Shown: positions 24,814 to 36,059, counted from the stretch's first letter. The stretch is 64,000 bases of DNA from Stictocephala bisonia (GCA_035578905.1 JAQJVL010000046.1:3408730-3472729), one strand, 5' to 3'. Translations and numbers: made by a program. Notes: generated by a model from the sequence alone, not told the origin.

Positions 24814-24959
24814 CTAAAAATTGTTGCCCACAACAATTTGAAAAATACAAATAACCACGATATACTCTTATAGCATAAACAGTTTTATTCTAAATATAAT
24901 TTATTTACATTAATATTTCATATGGCAACTTGGGTAGAACACCAGGAGGGTGTGTCAAA

Positions 24960-25410
24960 GCTAACTTAACAGACTTAAGATAACATTTATATATTAAACA
25001 CATAAATTCTATCGTCAGAGCTCCTAGCCAATTTCGAAAATTATGACAACAGAATACAACCGCGTACAATTCGATTTCCGATTATGACCACTTACATTGT
25101 GCTTGTGTCATTGGTCAGCTGTCGAATGTAACCGGCTTAAGCGTTCCGTCATTTTGGTATTGTAGTAACTATCCTTCTATCCCCTTATGACTTGAATCTG
25201 TTCTTAATACCGTGTCCTTATCTTCTAAGAAGAAAGCTTGCACTGGTGGGTTTGTAAGTGCAATCTTTAAATTTTCAAAGGCTGTGTCATGCTCTGTTTC
25301 CCATTTAATCATCCCTTTTTAGTTGTTTTCTTTCTTGGTGAGATCAGTGAGTGGGCAAACCATTTTTGCATAACCTTTAACAAATCGTCTATAGAATCCC
25401 GTCGCTCCAA
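24960..25410 (-). pseudogene. Ty3/Gypsy pol fragment (end of RT and RNase H)
   Basis: Minus-strand frames read LGATGFYRRFVKGYAKMVCPLTDLT, then EHDTAFENLKIALTNPPV, then DGTLKPVTFDS and SEIELYAVVF, in the order of Gypsy reverse transcriptase thumb/connection and RNase H. Several in-frame stops and a frameshift break it. Integrase and everything between RNase H and the polypurine tract are missing, and the upstream end stops at a poly-T stretch (about 25,418-25,433). The element is dead and truncated. Confidence 0.75.
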
Positions 25411-25769
25411 GTATTTTTTTTTTTTTTTTTTTTACATCTAATTTACATTCTGTTGTGAAGTTACAGCAGGGAAAATTCGTTTAAAAATTGATGGGGAGTT
25501 ATTTACTGAACTCATTAAAGTTACCAAGGAATTTGTTGATTGGTTTGCTTCAGTTACTTTAAATGAATGTCACATGTCAAATATCTCAATTTTCTGTCTA
25601 CTGTCTAATTAACCCAGTGGATAATTATCAAGTTACCCAGAGTCTCCCTTCAAAATAAACCAAGGATATAAATTATCTATTAACTTGGTTATTAAAAAAC
25701 TCAAAACATTTACTGAGTCCTTTGAATGCCTAATACATCTCCTCTTTCCAATCATTCCTTCTGTCCCTC

Positions 25770-26480
25770 AAAAATGCCAACATGATACCACTTATCAAAT
25801 AGGGAGAGCTGAATTATATTAATAGAATAAGGCCAGTTTTAATTCTCCCAGATCTAAGTAAATTTTTTTAGCACTTGAGCAATTCACAGAAAAACACAAT
25901 ATTCCTTCTAATATCCAGTTTGATTTTAGAGAGGTAAAGTCTACACTAGACGTAATTTCAAATCTAGTTGGGATGATGGAGTTGCTGGAGAGATTGATTT
26001 ACCCTGCCATATCTCTACATTTCAGAGAAAACCTTATTCTGTGTGTCTAAATGTGCTATGACCAGCGGTCGGGACATACACACGAGACAGAGATACCTAC
26101 CGAACTGGGAGACACAGGACGTGGATTTATGAGCACCTGCCCTCACAAACAGGGATTCGTTTCATCAACAAGTTGCCCAATTCAATAAAACGTGCCCCGA
26201 CACCCAAGGCATTAAAAACTTGTTTGAAACGCTTTTTGGCGCCCCAAGCTTTTTACAGTGTTGACGAGTTCATGGTACACGACATGGTCACCCGACCGCA
26301 CAGTTAGAATACTGACGTCCGGCGCTGGAAGTGGGTAAATTGGCAGTATGAATGTGGTGTGAGTGGAAATTCTGTATGTTTGAATGGGGTTTCGATGTGG
26401 CGTGATTGTTAAATTTTTACTACTATTCTGACGATTGCTATACATTGTTATATCCTGGCAATAAAATATTTGATTTTTGA
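25770..26480 (+). mobile_element. LINE fragment with 3' end
   Basis: Plus strand: YINRIRPVLILPDLSKFF and EKHNIPSNIQFDFREVKSTL from the RT fingers, then, after an internal deletion, FINKLPNSIKRAPTPKALK and QAFYSVDEFM, the C-terminal tail, and a 3' end with aataaaatatttgatttttg at about 26,460-26,480. Confidence 0.75.
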
Positions 26481-27527
26481 TTTGGTGAGTTCTCCCTCCT
26501 ATCCTCAAATACTTGTAGGTGATTTTATTTCCCTAAACTATCTCACTAACTCAAAAAACAAGATCATTTATCGTACTCGATGGTCTATGCTCTTATCCCT
26601 CATACAATATTTTATTCCCTAACTTGTTCACCACACTAATATTGATGCCTATACAATTGTCTGTCACCACCACCTTTAACGTCCAGTCGATTCAGTAGTA
26701 ATCTCCAGTATGATCAGTTGATCACCCTCATCCATAGACCTTTGTTACATAGAGAGCTACGGCCGTCTATTAAAATATTTATTTTCACTATTATTGTAAT
26801 GAAACAGATTTTCGAACATCAACATTTGCTTTATATTTATAGGATAGTAAAACTATTTAGTTTTTGAATTTAAGATGTCCATTGTGGATATTTGTCTAAT
26901 AAAGGTTGTCAAGTTCATTTTTAACTAAACATTTAAATGTGATCAATTAAATATTATAGTATTAGTCAAAAATTGTTACTGATAGTAAGTACAGTTTGTG
27001 CGGTATTGCCAAACATATGTAGTTCATGTTTGTTTTACAACATATTTTACAATTTATTTTTTATTTTATCCAAGTAGACTTATGAAAAAAATTAACTTAT
27101 AGACAATTTGTTGTCAATATATAGATTTATAATCTGGTGAACAAACGTTTTCTACGTATGCGCTAGTGTTATGGAGCGGTCGCCGGGGCTGGCCGTTACA
27201 TCACAGACCCTTCTAGACGTGGCTTCACTGGAGTTAGAAAGTGAACCAACCTTCTCTTTATTAGTCTTGGTCTAAGCCTACATACATCCGACAACTCTGC
27301 GTAGAAAACATGTACATTTTTATAACACTATAATTAAAACTCTTTCACACTATACAGAGTATCCCGTGTATAGGCAGTCAGACTCCACGTGGTTATTTCA
27401 AAGATAAAAAAAGTGATGTGAACATATTGTCTATCTCACTCTTTTTCCGTTTATCTGTCTGTATGTAATTTTTACAAAAAGCTTAATATTTCAAAAGTTA
27501 CTCAAGATAAAATCATGAAACTTAGTA
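26481..27527. other. No recognised feature before the 36-bp array
   Basis: AT-rich, with a GC-richer patch at 27,160-27,260 (cggtcgccggggctggccgt). The 60 bp directly before the array (tttcaaaagttactcaagat followed by an ATG context) resemble repeat DNA more than a gene start. Confidence 0.4.
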
Positions 27528-29653
27528 TGAATAATCACGAACTTGGTTTTGATAGTTTTTACTTGAATAATCACGAACTTGGTCTTGATAGTTTGCACTT
27601 GAATAATCACGAACTTGGTCTTGATAGTTTATACTTGAATAATCACGAACTTGGTCTTGATAGTTTACACTTGAATAATCACGAACTTGGTCTTGATAGT
27701 TTACACTTGAATAATCACGAACTTGGTTTTGATAGTTTTTACTTGAATAATCACGAACTTGGTCTTGATAGTTTGCACTTGAATAATCACGAACTTGGTC
27801 TTGATAGTTTATACTTGAATAATCACGAACTTGGTCTTGATAGTTTACACTTGAATAATCACGAACTTGGTCTTGATAGTTTGCACTTGAATAATCACGA
27901 ACTTGGTCTTGATAGTTTATACTTGAATAATCACGAACTTGGTCTTGATAGTTTACACTTGAATAATCACGAACTTGGTCTTGATAGTTTACACTTAAAT
28001 AATCACGAACTTGGTCTTGATAGTTTGCACTTGAATAATCACGAACTTGGTCTTGATAGTTTTTACTTGAATAGTCACGAACTTGGTCTTGATAGTTTAC
28101 ACTTGAATAATCACGAACTTGGTCTTGATAGTTTACAATTGAATAATCACGAACTTGGTCTTGATAGTTTGCACTTGAATAATCACGAACTTGGTCTTGA
28201 TAGTTTATACTTGAATAATCACGAACTTGGTCTTGATAGTTTACACTTGAATAATCACGAACTTGGTCTTGATAGTTTATACTTGAATAATCACGAACTT
28301 GGTCTTGATAGTTTACACTTGAATAATCACGAACTTGGTCTTGATAGTTTACACTTGAATAATCACGAACTTGGTCTTGATAGTTTTTACTTGAATAGTC
28401 ACGAACTTGGTCTTGATAGTTTGCACTTGAATAATCACGAACTTGGTCTTGATAGTTTTTACTTGAATAGTCACGAACTTGGTCTTGATAGTTTACACTT
28501 GAATAATCACGAACTTGGTCTTGATAGTTTACAATTGAATAATCACGAACTTGGTCTTGATAGTTTACACTTGAATAATCACGAACTTGGTCTTGATAGT
28601 TTATACTTGAATAATCACGAACTTGGTCTTGATAGTTTACACTTGAATAATCACGAACTTGGTCTTGATAGTTTATACTTGAATAATCACGAACTTGGTC
28701 TTGATAGTTTACACTTGAATAATCACGAACTTGGTCTTGATAGTTTATACTTGAATAATCACGAACTTGGTCTTGATAGTTTACACTTGAATAATCACGA
28801 ACTTGGTCTTGATAGTTTACACTTGAATAATCACGAACTTGGTCTTGATAGTTTTTACTTGAATAGTCACGAACTTGGTCTTGATAGTTTGCACTTGAAT
28901 AATCACGAACTTGGTCTTGATAGTTTTTACTTGAATAATCACGAACTTGGTCTTGATAGTTTACACTTGAATAATCACGAACTTGGTCTTGATAGTTTAC
29001 AATTGAATAATCACGAACTTGGTCTTGATAGTTTACACTTGAATAATCACGAACTTGGTCTTGATAGTTTATACTTGAATAATCACGAACTTGGTCTTGA
29101 TAGTTTACACTTGAATAATCACGAACTTGGTCTTGATAGTTTGCACTTGAATAATCACGAACTTGGTCTTGATAGTTTATACTTGAATAATCACGAACTT
29201 GGTCTTGATAGTTTACACTTGAATAATCACGAACTTGGTCTTGATAGTTTGCACTTGAATAATCACGAACTTGGTCTTGATAGTTTTTACTTGAATAGTC
29301 ACGAACTTGGTCTTGATAGTTTACACTTGAATAATCACGAACTTGGTCTTGATAGTTTACAATTGAATAATCACGAACTTGGTCTTGATAGTTTATACTT
29401 GAATAATCACGAACTTGGTCTTGATAGTTTACACTTGAATAATCACGAACTTGGTCTTGATAGTTTGCACTTGAATAATCACGAACTTGGTCTTGATAGT
29501 TTATACTTGAATAATCACGAACTTGGTCTTGATAGTTTACACTTGAATAATCACGAACTTGGTCTTGATAGTTTACTCTTGAATAGTCACGAACTTGGTC
29601 TTGATAGTTTACACTTGAATAGTCACGAACTTGGTCTTGATATTTACACTTGA
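27515..29653 (+). CDS. Hypothetical repeat protein frame of the 36-bp array (712 codons)
   Basis: Because 36 is a multiple of three, one frame is open through the array and reads NNHELGLDSLHL about 59 times, with H/Y/Q/L and F substitutions at the end of each unit. It starts MKLSM just before the array and ends at the 1-bp loss near 29,643; the same frame resumes at 29,650-29,916 for 88 codons. There is no recognisable domain, signal peptide or splice signal, and the variants follow DNA homogenisation. The other frames are closed by TAG and TGA in each unit. I consider it most likely an open frame by chance, but a translated repeat protein is not excluded. Confidence 0.2.
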   Translation: MKLSMNNHELGFDSFYLNNHELGLDSLHLNNHELGLDSLYLNNHELGLDSLHLNNHELGLDSLHLNNHELGFDSFYLNNHELGLDSLHLNNHELGLDSLYLNNHELGLDSLHLNNHELGLDSLHLNNHELGLDSLYLNNHELGLDSLHLNNHELGLDSLHLNNHELGLDSLHLNNHELGLDSFYLNSHELGLDSLHLNNHELGLDSLQLNNHELGLDSLHLNNHELGLDSLYLNNHELGLDSLHLNNHELGLDSLYLNNHELGLDSLHLNNHELGLDSLHLNNHELGLDSFYLNSHELGLDSLHLNNHELGLDSFYLNSHELGLDSLHLNNHELGLDSLQLNNHELGLDSLHLNNHELGLDSLYLNNHELGLDSLHLNNHELGLDSLYLNNHELGLDSLHLNNHELGLDSLYLNNHELGLDSLHLNNHELGLDSLHLNNHELGLDSFYLNSHELGLDSLHLNNHELGLDSFYLNNHELGLDSLHLNNHELGLDSLQLNNHELGLDSLHLNNHELGLDSLYLNNHELGLDSLHLNNHELGLDSLHLNNHELGLDSLYLNNHELGLDSLHLNNHELGLDSLHLNNHELGLDSFYLNSHELGLDSLHLNNHELGLDSLQLNNHELGLDSLYLNNHELGLDSLHLNNHELGLDSLHLNNHELGLDSLYLNNHELGLDSLHLNNHELGLDSLLLNSHELGLDSLHLNSHELGLDIYT

Positions 29654-29878
29654 ATAGTCACGAACTTGGTCTTGATAGTTTACTCTTGAATAATCACGAA
29701 CTTGGTCTTGATAGTTTACAATTGAATAATCACGAACTTGGTCTTGATAGTTTGCACTTGAATAATCACGAACTTGGTCTTGATAGTTTACACTTGAATA
29801 ATCACGAACTTGGTCTTGATAGTTTACTCTTGAATAGTCACGAACTTGGTCGTGATAGTTTACTCTTGAATAATCACT
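27528..29878 (+). repeat. 36-bp minisatellite array, about 65 copies
   Basis: Monomer ttgaataatcacgaacttgg plus tcttgatagtttacac, 36 bp, in near-perfect tandem array. Copies differ at a few positions (tttacac, tttatac, tttgcac, tttttac, ttacaat; aataatcac or aatagtcac). The variants recur in blocks of roughly 5 and 9-12 monomers, which is a higher-order structure formed by unequal exchange. One base is missing at about 29,641-29,645, and the final unit decays near 29,870. Confidence 0.97.
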
Positions 29879-29916
29879 TCTTGAATCGAGATATTTTCTT
29901 TCACTTTGCTTTATAA

Positions 29917-30579
29917 ATATACCGTTAATTCAGAGTGTACCGTTAGAAAATAAGGCAGATTATTTTAAATTCAATATTTTGTTGGTGCTTGTCCTATTGA
30001 ATATCAAGTTTGGCGATTCGGTCGAGTAAATGTTTATGAATTGATCATAGAAACTGATCATTGTAATGAAGAAGAAATGTGATGGAACTAAAAGGCCCTG
30101 ACGCAATAACAATTGCACAGTTCGAGCGCAGGTGTCCACTGCGACGTAGGCAATCTTGTCGGATCTCGACGCGACGCTCAACACCTATCATCTAATGCAA
30201 TACCTTTGCTTTCATCTCCCTCTAGACACAATTACCAAAACACTTCGATGACCTAAACAATTTAGATAGGTTAAGATCACCAACGAGAGTAAATCAATCG
30301 ACTCTTTATTAATTCGAGTGTTTCAGTACTATTGTTCTAATAGATATTGTTGTTTTTTCTAGTTATATTTGTGTGTATCCTGGTTTCTTTTATGTTGTCC
30401 AGGAAATAGTACTGTGATTAAATAAGGCAGTGACATTAATAAATAAGGAAAGCTATAATTTGAGATTTTAATTAGCATATTACGTGTTGATTGAAATACA
30501 GTACAAGTAAACTTCATATAACTCAAACTTATTACAATATAATTGCATCATGTACAGATATTATGATAGAATAGAAGAG
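29917..30579. other. No recognised feature
   Basis: A GC-richer patch at 30,090-30,185 has several CpG (gcgacgtaggc, cgacgcgacgc), without a gene assignment. The remainder is AT-rich. Confidence 0.4.
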
Positions 30580-30675
30580 AATATTTTTATTGCATAATCG
30601 TACAGTACATTAAATTGTATGGCAATCGTCAGTTATTAGATATTAAAAAAAGTCATGGTAAATAAATAAAGTTTC
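30580..30675 (-). mobile_element. Probable LINE 3' end
   Basis: Minus strand contains gacgattgccatacaattta and ...gcaataaaaatattctct, like the 3' ends at 61,775 and 21,917. Only the tail is present, directly beside the fold-back at 30,678. Confidence 0.35.
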
Positions 30676-30677
30676 CT

Positions 30678-31267
30678 CTGTACATACAATGTACACCGTT
30701 ATTACTAAAAACAACGTTAATGTATGACATTTATATTTAAATACTTGGTTGATAGGAATGTTTTCTATAATTTTTACTTATAGAGAAAAAACGTTCTTAA
30801 CATTTCCCTGAAACATTGTTTTCTTAGCTTCTAGAAGTCGTAAAATTAATTACTTTGTTTTGGTGTAATACTTATGACATTTATAGTTACGATACATTAC
30901 CTTCATATGTGTAAGTAAATGCAGTGATTTTAAATTGATTTAAATCAATTTACAATAATTTTATATTGATGAAATCAAATTGTTTTAAATCAATATATAA
31001 AATCACTGCATTTACTTACACATACGAACGTAATGTATCGTAACTATAAATGTCATAAGGATTACAACAAGACCAAGTGATTCATTTTACAACCTCTAGA
31101 AGCTAAGAAAACAATACGTCAGACAACTGATAAGAACTTTTTCTCTAAAAGTAAAAATTTAAAAATGAACAAACATTTTTGAAAACATTTCTATCGACCA
31201 AGTATTTTAATGTAAATGTCATACATTAACGTTGTTTTTAGTAATAACGGTTAAATTTGATGTACAG
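30678..31267. repeat. Fold-back palindrome, about 590 bp
   Basis: The arms 30,678-30,945 and 30,985-31,267 are inverted copies. Shared blocks include CCGTTATTACTAAAAACAAC, AATGTATGACATTTA, AGCTTCTAGA..., ACATTTATAGTTACGATACA and AAATGCAGTGATTTTA, with only scattered differences. The A/T-rich centre near 30,945-30,985 (atttaaatcaat motifs) forms the loop. It has the structure of a fold-back/MITE element and would form a long hairpin if transcribed. Confidence 0.85.
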
Positions 31268-31822
31268 TGAAAACTAGTTGAAATTCCGATGCTTTTTTGT
31301 TCCAACTGAGATAAAAATTATTAAAACTTGTAATACAATTTTAAAGTGCAATCAATTATGTCATAAGTGCAATAAAAGGAGGAAAACAATGGTGGTGATT
31401 AGAGTTTTCGTAGGCTCCAAGTTCCTTCAAAAACAACCTTTAAACTCCTTCAAAAAATGTACGTATAGTTTCTACGCCGACAGTAATAATACTTGTAATC
31501 GTCTTACTTTTAATGTGACATATAATGACATTGTCCTTAAACATTTATACGTTCTTTACGAGAGGAGACCTTATACATCTAAGTTGTGACCTTTATTGAA
31601 AAGTATAAACTTATTGTTGGCTTGTAAGCTAAGACTCGTAAATATAAAGCTTTAATAACAAATGTTACATTTATCATTTCTTGCTTTATTGCCTCAAGTT
31701 TAATTTACACTGACGATTTTTTTAAAATAAATAACAAAATAATTTGAATTTTTTTATTTGGTCAAACAAGTTTTAAAACAAGGGGATTCTTCTAACCTTC
31801 TACCTCGTAAAGACAATAGAGA

Positions 31823-31934
31823 CTAATGCTCATTTTCCCCCAAGCGACGAAACCATTTCTTTGCATCAACCAAAGTCGTCTTGAACGGGAGAGAAGTTTG
31901 ATGAGGCCATCTGTACCAGTTCTCGGGCTCACTG
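31823..31934 (-). CDS. Candidate terminal exon, unknown gene
   Basis: On the minus strand, after an AG acceptor-like aacaacag, a frame reads EPENWYRWPHQTSLPF and TTLVDAKKWFRRLGENEH and ends TAG. The composition (Trp, Arg, Lys, few low-complexity stretches) is more protein-like than the surroundings. I do not recognise the family. No partner exon, donor or start is seen, so it may be a remnant of a mobile element. Confidence 0.2.
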
Positions 31935-32129
31935 TTGTTCCATCATCACAATAATTCCCTAATTAAGATATTATTTTAGCTAAAATGCCTTTCTAGAACA
32001 CATTTTGCCAATTAATCAATTGTTCTAAAACATATATGGATCACGTAAAACCTTGGCAGTACACAACTTCGTTCAACTCTGTGTTAAGGATATAACTAGA
32101 GTACCTCTATTTACTCTCTATAATATATA

Positions 32130-32670
32130 TTTGATAACAAATATTGGAACAAGAACTGATAACCACAGTTTGACCTCCAATATAAGTACATTATCAGAAC
32201 CGATAACCACAGTTTGGATTTGCTATATATGTACTCAAAATTATCAGTGCTGATAATCAAAATTTCACTGATAAATAGAACATTATCAGAACCAATAACC
32301 ACATCTTGGGGTTGCTATATAAGTACAAAATTATCAGTGCTGATAATCAAAATTTCACTGATAAATAGAACATTATCAGAACCAATAACCACATCTTGGG
32401 GTTGCTATATAAGTACAAAATTATCAGTGCTGATCCACAAAATTTCACTGATGTGGAACCAATAACCACATCTTGGGGTTGCTATATAGGTACAAAATTA
32501 TCAGTACAGCTAATCGAAATTTCACTGATAAATAGAGCATTATCAGAACTGTTAACCACAGTTTGAAGTTGCTATATAAGTAAAAAATTATAAGCACTGA
32601 TAACCAAAATTTGAAAAATAAGTACAAATTGTCAGCAACTGTACCCATAGCTTTTAGTTGCTATATACGA
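32130..32670. repeat. 90-bp tandem array with paired GATA motifs
   Basis: About six units, with gttgctatat recurring at about 32,219, 32,311, 32,401, 32,479, 32,569 and 32,657 (mostly 88-92 bp apart, one of 78). Most units carry ATTATCAG-tg-CTGATAAT, a palindrome of two facing GATA-type sites, followed by aatttcactgataaatagaa and a cattatcagaac block. Frames through it are side effects of the repetition. Confidence 0.85.
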
Positions 32671-33439
32671 CAAAAAACATTTTTTATTTATAGCAATAAT
32701 GAAATTTAGTAAAATATTCAAGTTCGGATGACTCAACAAACTGTCCTGCGCAAGCTCTGATCTAATGAGAACTTTAAAAATATTATCTCTTTCTAAAAAT
32801 GTTGTACAAAAACAATTTTAATTGTATTTTAAATGTTTTACTAGGCATTTATTGACTTAAAACGACGATGTTTTATAAATAAAAAAATATTAATGCTCAC
32901 ACATTCATATATGTAATGTGTTCATTATAATTGAATATAGTGACCATAAATAAAAAATAAATAAATTTTTCACAATGTCAATCACTCAGAACCTGGAAAT
33001 TTTAAAAAGATGCCTTTTTAATAGAGTGGGTTTATGGATTATTCATACAACTTTATGAAATTTGTGATTTTAGAATAAGCGAAAATTGTAAAATATTTGT
33101 TTCTTTAATTTGTCTGCTCATCTTCAGCACTTGTAAACAAATAGCTACTTATAACCGAGGACTCGAAAAAGTCCTGAATAAGAGGTGAAATGAATTTCAA
33201 CGTTGGACAATAGTGATAATTATTCTTTCAAATTAAAGCTGGAGCGCGCCTTGCTGAATCTGGCGTCTTGTTAGTTTTGGTTTATTAGTTAATTAAAACA
33301 ATATACAGATAATTAACGACAAGCAAATCGAATGTAATAAATATATAAAGTTGTACTAGAGGCTATAAATATATATAGTTGTACAAATATATAAACTTGG
33401 TTCCTTAGGATAAGTGGTATTTTAGGAGATTACATATAC

Positions 33440-34213
33440 AGGGTGTCTCACGTAAGGTGTCTCACACACATTGTGGGCGATCCATTTGACCAAGAACATC
33501 GCTGTTAAGTTTTCCCCCAAAACCATATGCGTAGAATCAAATAAAAACATTTTCATTATTGTTATACTTCAGCACTGATGGTCCAGGGTTTGAATCTTAA
33601 AATATTTTAATACAAACATACAGCATGTGGCATATCATATTAAAGGTATTAACACCCTGAGTATTTTGGTCTAATCAGATTTGAGTTTTACTTCTCCGTT
33701 TCAAAATGTCGGCCAAAAGTATGTAAAAAATAGCAAATTTTTGTTGTTATCGCTAAATGCACAGCTTAATCTTAATATTAAATCCAAAAATAGTTCTGAA
33801 TTTCTAAGAAAATACTCTTTAAAATTTTATCTAATATCATTTTTCTTAGATTATTTTCTTAGAAATTCGGAACTAATTTTGGATTTCATATAAAGATTAA
33901 GCTGTGCATTTAGCGATACAAACAAAAATTAGCTATTTTTTACAATCTTTTGGCCACCATTTTGAAACGGATAAGTAAAACTCAAATCTGATTACACCAA
34001 AATACTCCGGGCGTTAATACCTTTAATATGATATTCCACATGCTACACGTTTGCATTAAAATATTTTAAAATTCGAATCCTGGACCCTCAATGCTGAAGT
34101 CTAACAATAATGAAAATATTTTTATTTGACTCTACGCATATGGTTTTGGGGGGAAAACTTTATAGCAATGTTCTTGGTCAAATGGATCGCCCATAATGCA
34201 ATTGAGACACTCT
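33440..34213. repeat. Fold-back palindrome, about 775 bp
   Basis: Left arm 33,440-33,812 and right arm 33,855-34,213 are inverted copies; shared blocks include GGGCGATCCATTTGACCAAG, CCAAAACCATATGCGTAGA, TCAGATTTGAGTTTTACTT and GCTAAATGCACAGCTTAATC. The ends carry GGTGTCTCA / GAGTGTCTCA. The inner ctaagaaaat / attttcttag pair closes the hairpin. No coding capacity. A fold-back or MITE-type element. Confidence 0.88.
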
Positions 34214-34679
34214 ATTTAATTGTTGTCAGCTATCATTTATTAATAAAATAATAATAATAAATAAAACAGTAATATAAACTGTGTTTTATAAACTGAACCA
34301 CCATTGGTATCTTGTAAACTATAAAGCTGACAACAAACATTAAATTGGGACCATTCCCTAATTTTGAGGAAAATTAAAATATGTATATTTTTCTCTTTTA
34401 CATCAATATCTGTTAAAAATCCAACAGGATGGGGTTTAATAGACTGTAACAATGTTTTGTTACATTGATTTTAAAAATTGGAAATATTTGGAAAAGTACT
34501 TGCAATAGAAAATTAATTCAATCTCTATAAAATATCAATAAACATTTTGCAGTTTTGCATAAAAATTGAGAATCTTAGCCTCTTAAATAAAAAAAGTAGA
34601 TTTTTCCCATTAGAAATAAAATAACCAATATTTGTTACAACAAGATCTTTTCATGTCGACTCAGATCGACATGTTTTCT

Positions 34680-35150
34680 ACAATTTACAGATTTTGTGAC
34701 GTTGTTACGTTTGCTTCCTCCCCGAAGCTCCCTTATTGGTTCTCTTCCCTTTAGTTCGAGGCTTTTTGCCTGTAGTGGGGAGTCTACGTAAATACTTCGA
34801 GGAACGGTCTTTTTGCCTGTTTCGCTGCCGTCTTTTGCTGAATTAAGTTCGCCATTTTTTGAACCAATCTTCCGCTACAGTCGGGAGTTCGGCAATTTTC
34901 CCGCGGGAAGTTTTGCTGTGCCGTGCAGAGTGAGTGTTGTTTGTATGTGTGCGACGTTGACGTGTTGGGCGGCGCCTTTGGTTTAAATCGACTGTTTAAA
35001 TGCAACGTAAGTTCGACTTTTGTTCCTAGCTTGTAGATTCTCGTTGTTAGCTTTGTCCCCTGCCCTTTTAGCATATCAAAACCTAGTAAATGTTTCTTAG
35101 TTTTTCTTGTTCTTTTAAGTGCTGCTCTTCTATTAGTCAAATGTTAGTCA
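34680..35150. other. GC-richer, CpG-containing stretch, unassigned
   Basis: Clearly less AT-rich than its neighbours (cccgcgggaag, gcgacgttgacgtgttggg, ggcggcgcc). A minus-strand frame of 118 codons shows no known motif. It could be a promoter, an LTR or a transposon 5' region; nothing decides. Confidence 0.35.
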
Positions 35151-35266
35151 ATTTTGACTAAAATTCAAATATCAGTTAAATTTGAATCAATCAATCAATC
35201 GATCAACATTTTCTTTATTACCTTTAGACTTAGAGTAAACATTGGTACGAGTCAAAAACAAATGAA

Positions 35267-35268
<2 letters not shown>

Positions 35269-35304
<36 letters not shown>
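35269..35304. repeat. (TA)n microsatellite
   Basis: About 17 uninterrupted TA dinucleotides. Confidence 0.97.
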
Positions 35305-35305
<1 letters not shown>

Positions 35306-35539
35306 CAGTATAGTCATCTTACTTTTTTTATTTTTTTCCTCGTTGGATAGTTGATCCCAGTTCTCGACAACTACCACAGACACTTTAACTCATAACTTAG
35401 GTTTCACATCCCTGTTGCTGTATTCCTTTAGGGTTACATCCCGGAGAGATCTACGCACGCTAATTTCATTTATAAATATATATGTTTCAAACAGCATATT
35501 TTCCAGCTGTCGAAACAAAACTGAACAATATTAACAGTG

Positions 35540-35760
35540 TGAGAAACTGGGTGTGTGAAGGAGCGACATGTAGTGAGTGACTTGTCGCCGAGTGTTGGGA
35601 GCGTATCTGTCGCCGAGACCAGAAAACGTTCACGGACGCGTTCGTTTTGCTGTCGCTGGCGGTCGCGGGTCGTAGGTCGCTTAATGTGGCCATCTTCATT
35701 TAATTTAACGTTACCCATATTTTTCTTTTGTCGCGATGACCAGGAATAATTCAATACATT
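35540..35760. other. Second GC-richer stretch, unassigned
   Basis: CpG-rich (gtcgccgagtg, gttcacggacgcgttcg, gtcgctggcggtcgcggg). Open frames exist on both strands, as expected for GC-rich DNA; none is recognised. Confidence 0.3.
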
Positions 35761-36059
35761 CTCCACGCCCACTTGGCCAAACTGTAGAGTAATGTTTCTG
35801 AAAATCTCCACTTTATAGATTACAAAGTATACAAAGAAATTCTTTTAAAAAAAAACGTTTATGGTATATGCCACATACAATCCACTACTCAGAAAAAAAT
35901 AAAAACAAAACATACACAGTAAAAATTCTGTATTATGGCTTCATCGCTAATCAATGATTGCTCTTTTGCATGGTTCGTATCCAAGCCCGCCTTAATTGTA
36001 CGAGTAATTTTATTTTTGTAAGTTTATAATCACTCGCTTTTATTGGCTTATTTTAGTAG

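Noticed and set aside
27528..29878. CRISPR-like array
   Set aside because: Direct tandem units without unique spacers, in an animal genome.
34784..35140. 118-codon minus-strand gene
   Set aside because: Open frame in a GC-richer stretch with no recognisable domain, splice pattern or start context.
35470..35811. 113-codon minus-strand gene
   Set aside because: Overlapping frames on both strands in a CpG-rich patch; none recognised.
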